From positions 1 to 32,225 of the forward strand of contig JAJPJO010000570.1 in NCBI GenBank assembly GCA_021324135.1: a stretch of DNA of 32,225 nt, written 5' to 3'. Source of the stretch: Pseudomonadota bacterium. GTDB taxonomy: Bacteria > Cyanobacteriota > Vampirovibrionia > Obscuribacterales > Obscuribacteraceae. A program made the position numbers and the translations under genes. The notes under the pieces are model-generated. The model did no database searches and was not told the origin of the DNA. It saw only the letters and a program-made list of their open reading frames with translations. Below, one piece after another: positions 15,410-23,323 of the stretch. Numbering within the stretch: position 1 is the stretch's first letter; each line of letters opens with the position of its first letter.

Positions 15410-17344
15410 ATGACTACTCACAATGCTCAGGCATCGGGTGCCGAGCATCGCGAAATCCGGACCGTCGGTCGCATCTACAGCACCGGCGGCGTGGTGTTTC
15501 TGTCAATCATGGTCGCGCTCGGCGCGGCGCTCTACGAAGACGTCTCGGCCGTCTTGCGCACCGCAGTCGGTCTGGCCATCGCCGCCTCCATGGTGCTCGG
15601 CGGTCAGCTCCTCTCGCGGCGGCGCAATGCCGAGCAGTGGTTCCCCGTCACCACCGTGACGGTCGGCTACGCGCTGGCGTATTTCTTCTGCTACAGCACG
15701 TTCTACGTGCCCGGGCTGCAGACGCTCGAGACCCCCTACACTGCCTGGGTTCTCGGACTGACGCTCGGTCTGATCGGCACGCTGCACGGCAGCATCAACA
15801 AGAACCTGCGCTGGATCGGCTCAGGCATCACGTTGCTCGCCACTGGCCATGCCACGTTCCATGCCCTGTCCAGTCAGCAGGTCGTCAGCATCGCAGGCAT
15901 GCACGTCCAGGTCGCCGCTCTCGGCTGCTTCGTCGGCATGCTCTGGTGCGCGAGCCTGTCCTGGGTCAACAACCGCCTGGCGCTCCGCCAGAACTGGTGG
16001 TGGAACTACGTCCAGCATGAGGCGTACTTCGTCTTCGCGGCGCTCAACGCCATGGCGCTGCCGCTCTTCCTGTCCAGCTTCGAGCAAGCCCCGATCTGGT
16101 GGTCGGTGGAAGCTCCGATCCTGCTGTCCATGATCTGGCTCATGGAGCGCTCGCACGAAGAGGAGCGCACTGGGTGGCTCTGGCTCGCCAAGTACTTCAA
16201 GCACGGAACGGTGGCCCTCATCTGGGCGGCTGCCGTCATCAGCTTGCTGGGCAATGCGGCCAAGCATCCGGTTGAGCTGGCTGTCCTGCTCTCCGTGCCG
16301 CTCTCGGGGCTCGCTATCGGTCTGGCCTATCGCTCCCGCTTCACTGCGAACTGGCTCAAGGAGCTCAGGGTCGGCGGCTACTGCCTCTACCTGTATGTGG
16401 GTATTGCGGTAGCGCTCCTGGCGCCTTACATCGAGTTCGGCAACGTCTGGGACGCGATGCCCTACTGGATGATCGAAGCCCTCGTTCTCTGCGGGCTCGG
16501 ACTGCTGCTGCGCGACTTCTTCGTGCACCTCGCCGGCACGCTCGCGGCGCTCGGTGCCCTGGCGTTGTTCGGACTCAAGTTCAACACCTGGACTTGGGAT
16601 CTGGTCGGTCCGGTTGTGGCTTGCTCCTACGCCCTGAGCGTCGCCTACAACCAGCTCGGCAAGCGGCCGCAGTGGCGCAAGCACACCAACTTCCTGCCCT
16701 TCGACGTGCCGGAAACGGTCTCGGCCGATGCAGCAGAGAAGCTGGAAACGCTGTGGAGCTGGGTCGGCGGCTTGACCCTGTTCGTCGCCTCCTACGTGCT
16801 GGTCAACCACGCCAACACGGTCATCTACTGGTCGCTGGAAGCCTTCGTGCTCGTCGTCCTCGGCTTCCTCGCTCAGAAGATCGGCTTCCGCCTGCAAGCC
16901 CTGCTTGGCTTCACGGCTGCGGCCGGCAAGCTCGTGATCTGGGATGTCTCCGGTGGCTCGCTCGGTTTGCATGCCGCTGAGCCGGTGACCCTGTATCACG
17001 CGTTCCAGTTCGGCGTCCTTGGCGCCAGCATGCTGGCTGCGTCGTTCCTCTACTTCCGCGAGGAAGCGCGCCGCAAGCTCCTGGATGCCCAACGCCGCGA
17101 CGGCAGCGGTGAGCCTCGCACAGGAACGCTCGCACCCGAGCAGTCCCTCGACTCCCCGGTCAGCGAGCAGCCCCGGGCTGAGGATGCCAACGGCGGCAAT
17201 GCCAGCGGCGCCAATGCGCGCGACGGCGGTGATGCTGACGGGCGGCATACCCGGGGTGATGGCACCCGCGACGCTGACGGTGGCGGGGGCGTCCACCCGG
17301 GCGAACGGCCCAGCGACGGGCCCGAAGACGGCAACGACAACTGA
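15410..17344 (+). CDS. Polytopic membrane protein, DUF2339-like (paralog 2)
   Basis: A 644-residue protein with about 14 predicted membrane helices and a hydrophilic C-terminal tail of about 80 residues rich in Gly, Asp and Asn. It matches its upstream neighbour along its length: GGVVFLSIM with GGQLLSRRR at the N-terminus, VQHEAYFVFAALNAMALP with a WW pair in the middle, and GFLAQKIGFR with KLVIWDVSGG near the end. It lacks the Ser-rich insert of paralog 1. AGGAG lies 9 nt before the ATG. The pair is probably an old tandem duplication, since the helices have diverged widely while motifs remain. A strong terminator ends the unit. Function is unknown; the conserved His/Glu and Lys/Asp motifs are the best candidates for functional residues. 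Confidence 0.75.
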   Translation: MTTHNAQASGAEHREIRTVGRIYSTGGVVFLSIMVALGAALYEDVSAVLRTAVGLAIAASMVLGGQLLSRRRNAEQWFPVTTVTVGYALAYFFCYSTFYVPGLQTLETPYTAWVLGLTLGLIGTLHGSINKNLRWIGSGITLLATGHATFHALSSQQVVSIAGMHVQVAALGCFVGMLWCASLSWVNNRLALRQNWWWNYVQHEAYFVFAALNAMALPLFLSSFEQAPIWWSVEAPILLSMIWLMERSHEEERTGWLWLAKYFKHGTVALIWAAAVISLLGNAAKHPVELAVLLSVPLSGLAIGLAYRSRFTANWLKELRVGGYCLYLYVGIAVALLAPYIEFGNVWDAMPYWMIEALVLCGLGLLLRDFFVHLAGTLAALGALALFGLKFNTWTWDLVGPVVACSYALSVAYNQLGKRPQWRKHTNFLPFDVPETVSADAAEKLETLWSWVGGLTLFVASYVLVNHANTVIYWSLEAFVLVVLGFLAQKIGFRLQALLGFTAAAGKLVIWDVSGGSLGLHAAEPVTLYHAFQFGVLGASMLAASFLYFREEARRKLLDAQRRDGSGEPRTGTLAPEQSLDSPVSEQPRAEDANGGNASGANARDGGDADGRHTRGDGTRDADGGGGVHPGERPSDGPEDGNDN

Positions 17345-17373
17345 TCCGACACCTTAGGGTGCGGACTCAGTGG

Positions 17374-17409
17374 GGGCGGCGGGCAGCTTCGGCTGTCCGC
17401 TGCCCTTTT
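17374..17409 (+). terminator. UUCG-loop intrinsic terminator
   Basis: A 14-bp stem with two G-T wobbles (17374-17387 with 17392-17405) is closed by TTCG and followed by TTTT. A smaller hairpin (17346-17364) precedes it. It closes the membrane-protein unit. Confidence 0.95.
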
Positions 17410-18073
17410 CATCCAAAGTCTGGCTACTATCCTGTATCGTTTCCAAAAATGCCCGATTTCGATTCCGAGGATCAACGAGTGTCGACGATACTCTTGCACA
17501 GGCAGACAGCTCGATGTGTCCAGACGAGAGCTGAACGAGCTGCGCTAGCGACCCGGGATCCTACAATATTGTCATTTAGCTTCAGCTAGCAATATTCATA
17601 ATCCCTTTAGGATCGGCTTCATGGCTCAGCTTGACAGGTTCACTTTTGGAAAAAATTGAGATCACAACCTTCAATGTAAACAGATGCTGGACATAAAGGA
17701 ACTGTAAGAAAGCCTGATCAACATTGAGCCTCGTCAATTCTTTCTGTTTAGGTCATAGCAGTCTTATCGTTTCTCTCAAACAAACCACAAGCGACGCAAT
17801 CCAGAACCGCCACGCATAAACCAGCTCCAAGAGCGCATCTTCGCTTTCCTCAAATGCTCGTCGGTTGCCTTGATGCTCTCACTGACGCGCTCGCGCCTTG
17901 ATTCCTCGTAATCGATGTTCATCTGGTTCCGCGTGTATCGATGCTCGTTTACGTGCGCTGATCTGTATTCGCTTGTTGATGTTAAGTAGTTTGTTTTGGG
18001 GGGAAACGAAAGGACTGATCGATAACCCGCTCATTCGATAACCGCATGAGCATTACGCCTCCAAGGAGGTTTC
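17410..18073. other. Long intergenic region
   Basis: About 660 bases with lower GC than the flanks. It contains a hairpin at 17565-17596 (AATATTG/CAATATT arms with inner TAGCT/AGCTA) and a possible 48-residue minus-strand gene (listed separately). The plus-strand gene at 18074 must have its promoter here, but no clear hexamers were found. An unannotated small RNA is possible; nothing proves it. Confidence 0.4.
17776..17922 (-). CDS. Possible small protein (48 aa)
   Basis: An ATG-started minus-strand frame of 48 codons. The predicted peptide is coherent: a charged amphipathic helix (NIDYEESRRERVSESIKATD, then EHLRKAKMR) followed by a Trp-rich basic end (SWSWFMRGGSGLRRLWFV) that could touch a membrane. 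GGAA lies 5 nt before the start, a weak binding site. No family is recognised. It could also be a degraded piece of a larger gene or chance. Confidence 0.33.
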   Translation of the reverse strand: MNIDYEESRRERVSESIKATDEHLRKAKMRSWSWFMRGGSGLRRLWFV

Positions 18074-18550
18074 ATGAGTAGAATCAAGCCTACCGACGAA
18101 CTGGGCGATATCATCGGCAAGATGGCGCAACAAGTGCCGCTTGCCTCTATTGCCCTGCAAGCAGCGTACACGCACGGGTCGTGCATCGAGCCGTGTGGAT
18201 GCGAAGATCAACAGGTGGGCAGGCGCGCCATCCAAACGCTCGACCAGGCGGGGATCTATGGCGAAAGTCTGGCTTGCTTATTCACTGAAATTTGCCAGTG
18301 CGATCCGGTCAAGCTGCTTGCTGTCTGCAAAGCCGTGGATCTCGGCATACTGCCCATCGACTCTCTCACCGCCCTGAGACAACCAGCCGGGCCGAGACTC
18401 GATGCGCAGGCGATCCTGACTAGCGTGCGAGAGCGGCTTCCCAACTTCGGCGAGAACGCACTAGCAGCGAAGACGCACTCGAAGAGCGGCAGTGGCGCAG
18501 AGTTGCTGACTGCAGCAACACGCGCCGAAACTGATTGGGACGGTCCGTAA
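18074..18550 (+). CDS. Cys-rich hypothetical protein (158 aa)
   Basis: The start is well supported by AAGGAGG five bases before the ATG. The protein is soluble and mostly helical. It contains two similar cysteine clusters, C37-x3-C41-x-C43 (SCIEPCGCED) and C68-x5-C74-x-C76 (ACLFTEICQCD), plus C85; these could bind a metal or a small cluster. The C-terminal 50 residues are low in order and rich in Ala, Ser and Thr. No domain is recognised. It stands 107 nt before the acetyltransferase gene on the same strand, without a terminator between them, so co-transcription is possible. Confidence 0.65.
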   Translation: MSRIKPTDELGDIIGKMAQQVPLASIALQAAYTHGSCIEPCGCEDQQVGRRAIQTLDQAGIYGESLACLFTEICQCDPVKLLAVCKAVDLGILPIDSLTALRQPAGPRLDAQAILTSVRERLPNFGENALAAKTHSKSGSGAELLTAATRAETDWDGP

Positions 18551-18657
18551 TCAGCCAGTTCCCGAGCAACGGCACCTCGTAACCGGCAGGGCTATGCAGC
18601 ATCAGCTTTGCCAAAACAAAAAACCTATAAACAAAATTCAGCATATGGAGTCTGAAA

Positions 18658-19212
18658 ATGAAGAGATACGCTTCTTCTGACCTTACTGTCACTACGTTTA
18701 ACTCGTGCGATGCTAAAACACGCACGCAATTCGAAACACTCGTTCGCCAGCTCATCCCCGGGCTGGACAACGAACAAGGCGAAGGTGATGATGGCACCTG
18801 GGCGTGGGTGCAGGAGAACAACCTCGAGTTCGCTCCTGACGGTCCGCATGCCACCTTCATCTTCAAGGATGCCGCCACGGAGGAAATCGTGGCCACCTGC
18901 ACATTCACGCCCGATGACCGCGGCCAACTGAGGAAAAACGGCTTGAAGGGTTTGGGCGTCTGGGGATTCGTCAATGTGCTGCGCCGCGACCTGCGCCGTG
19001 GCGCCGGCATCGGCTCAATCGTCATGCAATTCCTGGACGATCACATCCAGTCCTGGGTTGATGCCGACGGCAACGCGCATGACGTCTACCTCTTCACGGA
19101 AGACACTTCGCCCTACGAACGCTTCGGCTTCGCGGAAACCGGCACCGAAGTTCCGTTCCTCGGTCACGGCGAGGCGTTGATGAAGAAGACGTATGCGCCC
19201 GCAAACGGCTAG
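18658..19212 (+). CDS. GNAT-family N-acetyltransferase
   Basis: A 184-residue protein with the GNAT fold, which transfers an acetyl group from acetyl-CoA to an amine. The acetyl-CoA pyrophosphate-binding loop appears as RRGAGIG within LRRDLRRGAGIGSIVMQFL, preceded by the strand GVWGFVNVL. Near the C-terminus the usual FTEDTSPYERFGFAE pattern (the Tyr-x3-GF motif) is present. The N-terminal third, with an acidic WAWVQENNLEF segment, is divergent. GGAG lies 7-10 nt before the ATG. The substrate cannot be predicted. It converges on the coiled-coil thioredoxin gene. Confidence 0.8.
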   Translation: MKRYASSDLTVTTFNSCDAKTRTQFETLVRQLIPGLDNEQGEGDDGTWAWVQENNLEFAPDGPHATFIFKDAATEEIVATCTFTPDDRGQLRKNGLKGLGVWGFVNVLRRDLRRGAGIGSIVMQFLDDHIQSWVDADGNAHDVYLFTEDTSPYERFGFAETGTEVPFLGHGEALMKKTYAPANG

Positions 19213-19250
19213 GGCACGACGGCCTTGAGCCATAGCGGTACACAATGAGA

Positions 19251-19314
19251 CACGGGCGGGGAGAGTCGAAGAAGCATCCGCGCATCATGGATGCTTCATC
19301 ACGCTCCCCGCGTG
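19251..19314. other. Bipartite long hairpin between convergent genes
   Basis: An outer stem CGGGGAG/CTCCCCG (19257-19263 and 19304-19310), continued by CACG/CGTG, encloses an inner perfect 9-bp stem GAAGCATCC/GGATGCTTC (19271-19279 and 19289-19297). No T-run follows on the plus strand. It probably folds the 3' end of the acetyltransferase mRNA. Confidence 0.6.
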
Positions 19315-19440
19315 TCGTCACCTCGCTATCCCTGTCTTCACCCTATTGCAGGTGCTCTTGGCGCGGAACTCGGGCAATCGTCCTCGCTCTTTTTTGGTTT
19401 TCTTGAGATACTACTTGCTTATATAGTATCTCTATCCGCT

Positions 19441-19480
19441 AAAAAACAGGACGAAGAGACCCACCTGGCCCTTCGTCCTG
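19441..19480 (-). terminator. Intrinsic terminator of the coiled-coil thioredoxin gene
   Basis: On the minus strand, CAGGACGAAG pairs fully with CTTCGTCCTG (19471-19480 and 19447-19456) and is followed at once by TTTTTT. It lies 60 nt after the stop of the gene at 19540-20484. Confidence 0.92.
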
Positions 19481-19539
19481 CGGCAGTTACCGACCGAACA
19501 CTTCATCCGGTCTGCGCCTGCCTGATAAGCGCTAAGCGC

Positions 19540-20484
19540 TTACTTAACCGGGGCGCTGTTGTCCTGCTTCATGAGGTCCTTCAGCTCGGTGACGGCCGCA
19601 TTGAGGTCAGCCTTGAGCGATTCCTGTGCGGCTTGCTTGCGGGTCTTGATGTCCGCGGCTTTCGCCTTGTAGGGCTTGAGGACATCGTTAATCTGACCTT
19701 CGATGGTCTCGACGTCGTCGTAGAGCGGCTTGGTGGTGGCCAGTCTCTTCGCCTGCAGTGCGGCGATCTCGTCGTTGAACGGCTTGGCGATTGCATCCGC
19801 CTTGGCTCTCGCCGCGTCGATGTCCGCCTGCGGCGCATTCCGGTTCTCGAGCGCGGTCACCTGGGCGTTGGCGTCCTTGGCGGCTGCGTCGCGCTTGGTC
19901 ACAACCGCATCGATCTGCGATTGGAAATCGGCGGACGCCTGATCAGCCTTGCTCTGAGCGGCGGTGTACTTACCTTCCAGAGCCTTCAGACTGTCGAGGT
20001 TGTCCACCTCCTTCTGCAAAGCTGCCATCTCTTCGTCAAACGGCTTGCCAGCCGCGACGAACTTCGCCTGGAGTTCCTTGATCTTCTTGAGCGAGTCCAT
20101 CTCCTTGTTGGCGAAATTGAGGCGCTCGGCAATGAACGCGTCGATGTCGGACGGGTTGAAGTTCTCCTTGACGTAGGTTTCACCGATCTCCGGAACGAAG
20201 ATGATCACGGCCGGGAGTGAATTGCTCGGCGCACCAAGCGCCTTGCCGCTGGCGTGCATGAATTTCATCGCCGGCGTTTGCTTGGCTGCGAACTTCGAGC
20301 AAAGCGCGCACCTGCCGTCGCTGACGATGACGAGAACCGGCTTGTCCGCCTTGCCGAGCTCGGTCGAAGCGTTGGCCTTAGTGAGCTCGGGCAGGGGCGA
20401 CTTGCTGTTGAAGTTCACGAACATCACAGCAACGACGACCGCCGCAAGAATGGCAAGACCGAAGGCAACATACTTTTTCGACAT
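19540..20484 (-). CDS. Membrane-anchored thioredoxin-fold protein with long coiled coil
   Basis: This 314-residue protein starts with an uncleaved-looking signal anchor (hydrophobic 6-24). A thioredoxin-like domain follows (about 47-125): strand PVLVIVSDG, a CxxC motif C59-A-L-C62, and a cis-Pro region SLPAVIIF (P91). The remaining 190 residues are a long heptad-rich helix of Ala, Lys, Asp, Glu and Gln (about 125-305), in which a motif of the type KPFDEEMAALQ recurs three times (KPFDEE, KPFNDE, KPLYDD). AGGTG lies 7 nt before the ATG. It probably projects into the periplasm, with the coiled coil acting as a spacer or oligomerisation rod for a redox module. The codon use is strongly C/G-ending. 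Function beyond this is unknown. Confidence 0.75.
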   Translation of the reverse strand: MSKKYVAFGLAILAAVVVAVMFVNFNSKSPLPELTKANASTELGKADKPVLVIVSDGRCALCSKFAAKQTPAMKFMHASGKALGAPSNSLPAVIIFVPEIGETYVKENFNPSDIDAFIAERLNFANKEMDSLKKIKELQAKFVAAGKPFDEEMAALQKEVDNLDSLKALEGKYTAAQSKADQASADFQSQIDAVVTKRDAAAKDANAQVTALENRNAPQADIDAARAKADAIAKPFNDEIAALQAKRLATTKPLYDDVETIEGQINDVLKPYKAKAADIKTRKQAAQESLKADLNAAVTELKDLMKQDNSAPVK

Positions 20485-20891
20485 AGAATCACCTGTCTTT
20501 GAGTTTGGGGTTCACCCGCCTGCAAAGCGGGCTTGCAATAAATCGCTTTTGCTCATCCTCACCCGCCTCCGCAGCGCATGAAGATCCGTTCTCCACTCGC
20601 GAAAAACGCAAGCGCAGCTGAAATCTGCCGAGAGAACTGGATTTTTTCCTAAGTGTGTTTGCTTAAGAGAAAGAGCAATAAGCGATAAGTGTGACTAACA
20701 TTTAGGCTGCTTCTACTTCAAGAGAGATATCATTCACGATATCGATACATGTATGCGCGCTGCGGACAGTAAACGTCTGGTGGATCGTCTTTCCGAAAGA
20801 TCCGCGAAGCTAGCGCTAGGTGAGCCAGCCCAATACTTAATCGTTGCTTAGAAAGACCCGGCGCGAATTCGCCGGGTATGGCTTAAGCTCG
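20485..20891. other. Intergenic region upstream of the coiled-coil gene
   Basis: It must hold the promoter of the minus-strand gene ending at 19540, but I see no clear hexamers. Small palindromes are present: GATATC twice with ATACATGTAT (20727-20755 area), TCTTTC-c-GAAAGA near 20789 and CTAGCGCTAG near 20811. No gene is visible. Confidence 0.4.
20856..20877 (-). terminator. Terminator of the MocR operon
   Basis: A perfect 8-bp stem ACCCGGCG/CGCCGGGT with the loop CGAATT is followed on the minus strand by TCTTTCT. It lies 15 nt after the stop codon of the regulator gene and would end the long minus-strand run. Confidence 0.75.
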
Positions 20892-22376
20892 CTATCGGCT
20901 TAGAATCGATTTAAAACGAGCGACCATCTCGCCAAATTCATGCTCATCGCAATGGGCGAAGGCGACGAGGAATTCGTTTCGACCGGCTCCATCAATGTAC
21001 CTACCGGCCATGCTGGTGAGCGGGAGCCCGCTCTGGCGCGCCGCGACAAGAACATCCTCAGCGGCTACGGCATGGCTGAACTGCACGAGTACATGCATGC
21101 CCGCGCTGAGCGGACTGATCTTCAGGCGCTTGCCGAAGTGCTTGCTCAAGGACTGAACCAGAGCGGCTCGGCGTCTGGCATACAGAGCCTTCGTACGGCG
21201 AATGTGCGATTCTAAATGGCCTTCGTTTATGAAATCAGCGAGCGCGCGCTGCTCGACAATCGGCACATCTCTCTCGGTCAAAACTCGCGTGCGCCAGACG
21301 GCCGATGCCAGCGGCTCAGGCAACACCAAAAAAGCGATGCGCGCCATCGGAAACAAAACACGCCAAAAGTTATAGCGATAAATCACCGAACCGGAGCTGT
21401 CCATGCCCTTCATCGCCGCTACCGGTCTGTCACCGTAGCGGAATTCACTATCGAAGTCATCCTCGATAATGAAGGCATCATGCGCCTCGGCCCACTCAAG
21501 AAGTTGGCGCCGGCGGCTCTCGCTCATCACGACACCGGTGGGATCGTGGTGCGATGGCGTTACCCAGACAATGCGAATGGGCTCATTCATGCCCTCGAGC
21601 TCATCTACGACCAGTCCTTGCTCGTCTACGGGAATGCCGTGGATGACGGCGCCATGCATTTCAAAAGACAACCGGATGGCGGGCGATCCCGGATTCTCCA
21701 CCGCGACGTGATCGCCTTCTTTTAGCAATAAACGGCAAAGCAGATCGGTACCACCCTCGGTGCTGGTGAAAACGGCTATCTGCTCTGGTGAACAGTTGAT
21801 AAAGCGCGATCGCGCAAGATAGCCGGCGATCGCTTCGCGCAATGAGAGTAAGCCGAACGGATCGTTTATATAACAAAGCAGTGCCGGATCTTCAAGTTTG
21901 GCGCTGTTCTTCAGGCAATCTCTCCAGCGCTTCAGCGGCAATTCTTCGAGCATCGGAGCGTCGAAGTTCAACTCGGGAGCAACGTATGCGCCCGCTACAG
22001 ACAGGCCTTCCGCATGCACGATCCGCTCACCAAAGGCTGACAATTTTATGCATTTGCCCGCGCTCGGCGCCTGCAATCGCATGCTTTCAGCGGATTCGCC
22101 GCCGGGATCGATCGCACCGTCGCAAGCAGCAAATCGCCGGCTGACTAAAACACCGCTTGCCCGGACGATCTCCACATAGCCCTGGCTTGCCAGATCGGCG
22201 TAGCTTCGCGAAACGCTGTCGCGCGAAACGACGAGCCGATCGGCCAGCGCACGTGAGGAAGGAAGTTTCTCACCAGGCACAAGCTCCCCGCTCAAGATCG
22301 CCTGGCGGATGGCGTTGAAGATTTGCTTGTAGATTGGCACTTTGCTGTCAAAAGAAAGTTTTATCGCAACCGGCAC
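20892..22376 (-). CDS. MocR/GabR-type GntR regulator lacking the PLP lysine
   Basis: This 494-residue protein has a winged-helix GntR domain (about 8-80, YKQIFNAIRQAILSGELVPG) joined to a class-I aminotransferase fold (about 135-490), the MocR arrangement. Aminotransferase landmarks are present: TPSHHDPTGVVM, EDDFDSEFRYGDRP and VIYxxxFxxxLFPxARIAFLVLP. In MocR proteins the PLP Schiff-base lysine sits in GTFSKTLFP; here the segment reads YNFWRVLFP, so the lysine is Arg339 and Ser is Trp. PLP cannot be bound covalently in the normal way. The start is GTG with AAGGAG 8 nt upstream, inside the end of the preceding TPR gene (5-nt gap). It is the last gene of the run and may control it. It could sense a ligand without catalysis, or PLP non-covalently. 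Confidence 0.92.
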   Translation of the reverse strand: MPVAIKLSFDSKVPIYKQIFNAIRQAILSGELVPGEKLPSSRALADRLVVSRDSVSRSYADLASQGYVEIVRASGVLVSRRFAACDGAIDPGGESAESMRLQAPSAGKCIKLSAFGERIVHAEGLSVAGAYVAPELNFDAPMLEELPLKRWRDCLKNSAKLEDPALLCYINDPFGLLSLREAIAGYLARSRFINCSPEQIAVFTSTEGGTDLLCRLLLKEGDHVAVENPGSPAIRLSFEMHGAVIHGIPVDEQGLVVDELEGMNEPIRIVWVTPSHHDPTGVVMSESRRRQLLEWAEAHDAFIIEDDFDSEFRYGDRPVAAMKGMDSSGSVIYRYNFWRVLFPMARIAFLVLPEPLASAVWRTRVLTERDVPIVEQRALADFINEGHLESHIRRTKALYARRRAALVQSLSKHFGKRLKISPLSAGMHVLVQFSHAVAAEDVLVAARQSGLPLTSMAGRYIDGAGRNEFLVAFAHCDEHEFGEMVARFKSILSR

Positions 22377-22381
22377 GGCAC

Positions 22382-23302
22382 CTACTCCTTGCCGATGAGT
22401 TGATTGGCCCGCTCTTCATCCTGCCGCGCCCGTTCCTTATCCCCGAGTTCGGCATAAACTTTCGCTCTTGCCAGATATGCTCTGGAATCGCCAGGATCGA
22501 TCTTGATTACATTGCTGAAATCGGCGAGTGCCTGCCTCCACTCTTTCAGCGACATATCCGTCTGTCCGCGCTCAAACCAGATCCATTTGTTGTGCGGATC
22601 CAGATTGGCTGCCTCAGCAAAAGCATCCACGGCTTCATGCTCTCGATGCAGTTGAACCAGGATTTCACCCTTCTTTTTCATGCGCCAGGAATTTTTCTTC
22701 AGGGAAAGACTCTTGTCCAGCTCGCGCAGCGCATCTTCGAATTGACACAGCTCGATGTAGCAGTCGGCTCGATTATCATAGAAATACTGATCAGCGAGAT
22801 CGGGATTGAGCTTGATTCCCTCTTCGAAATTTCTCAACGCTTCCTCGGGATTTTTTTCCAACAATGCCAAAGCCGTGCCGTGCGTAATGTAGGCACTGCC
22901 GTCGCTTGTGCCCATCTCAATAGCGCTCTGCGACAGTACGGCCGCTTTTGCATAACGTTTGGCGGCGATTGCTTGCTTTGCTTTATCGATCAGCACGGCC
23001 GCCGAATCCGATGAAGCACTCTGCCATTGGACGGCGCTTCTTGCCGCCGCGCTCTGGCTTTTCTTGCCGCTTGCAGAGTGCTTCGCTGTCTGTTCATTCA
23101 GAAGCGAGTAGAGAAAGAGCACCATCGCTGCGAGCACTGGTATCATGCACAGTGCCAGCAGCGCAGGCAAAGGCAATCGCTGTGCCGAGTGAGCACTCTT
23201 GCGGGAAGCGCCGATATCGGCAGCCCTTTCGGTTTGCTCGAAGCGGCCTTCAACCGGGCTGCTATCGTTGCTTTCGCCGCTGTCTCCTTGCTTTGCAGCC
23301 AA
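22382..23302 (-). CDS. TPR-repeat membrane protein
   Basis: A 306-residue protein with a hydrophilic N-terminal tail of about 43 residues, one membrane helix (44-68, LPALLALCMIPVLAAMVLFLYSLL), a Ser/Ala-rich linker and five to six tetratricopeptide repeats from residue 102 to the end (for example AYITHGTALALLEKNPEEAL and WFERGQTDMSLKEWRQALAD). TPR arrays hold partner proteins; here the array would face one side of the membrane. The start is TTG, supported by AGGAGG ten bases upstream and an in-frame stop just before. It lies 21 nt after the lyase gene and 5 nt before the MocR gene, so it belongs to the same transcription unit. Why a membrane scaffold belongs to this pathway is unknown. Confidence 0.82.
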   Translation of the reverse strand: MAAKQGDSGESNDSSPVEGRFEQTERAADIGASRKSAHSAQRLPLPALLALCMIPVLAAMVLFLYSLLNEQTAKHSASGKKSQSAAARSAVQWQSASSDSAAVLIDKAKQAIAAKRYAKAAVLSQSAIEMGTSDGSAYITHGTALALLEKNPEEALRNFEEGIKLNPDLADQYFYDNRADCYIELCQFEDALRELDKSLSLKKNSWRMKKKGEILVQLHREHEAVDAFAEAANLDPHNKWIWFERGQTDMSLKEWRQALADFSNVIKIDPGDSRAYLARAKVYAELGDKERARQDEERANQLIGKE

Positions 23303-23323
23303 CCCTTCAAGCCCTCCTAACCC

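Noticed and set aside
15316-16020. Plus-strand frame of 234 codons at the start of paralog 2
   Set aside because: It overlaps the true gene in another frame, is Arg/His-rich and has no ribosome site.
15821-17296. Minus-strand frame of 491 codons
   Set aside because: It is the mirror of paralog 2, with the same codon bias explanation. The predicted protein is hydrophilic and repetitive and has no family features.
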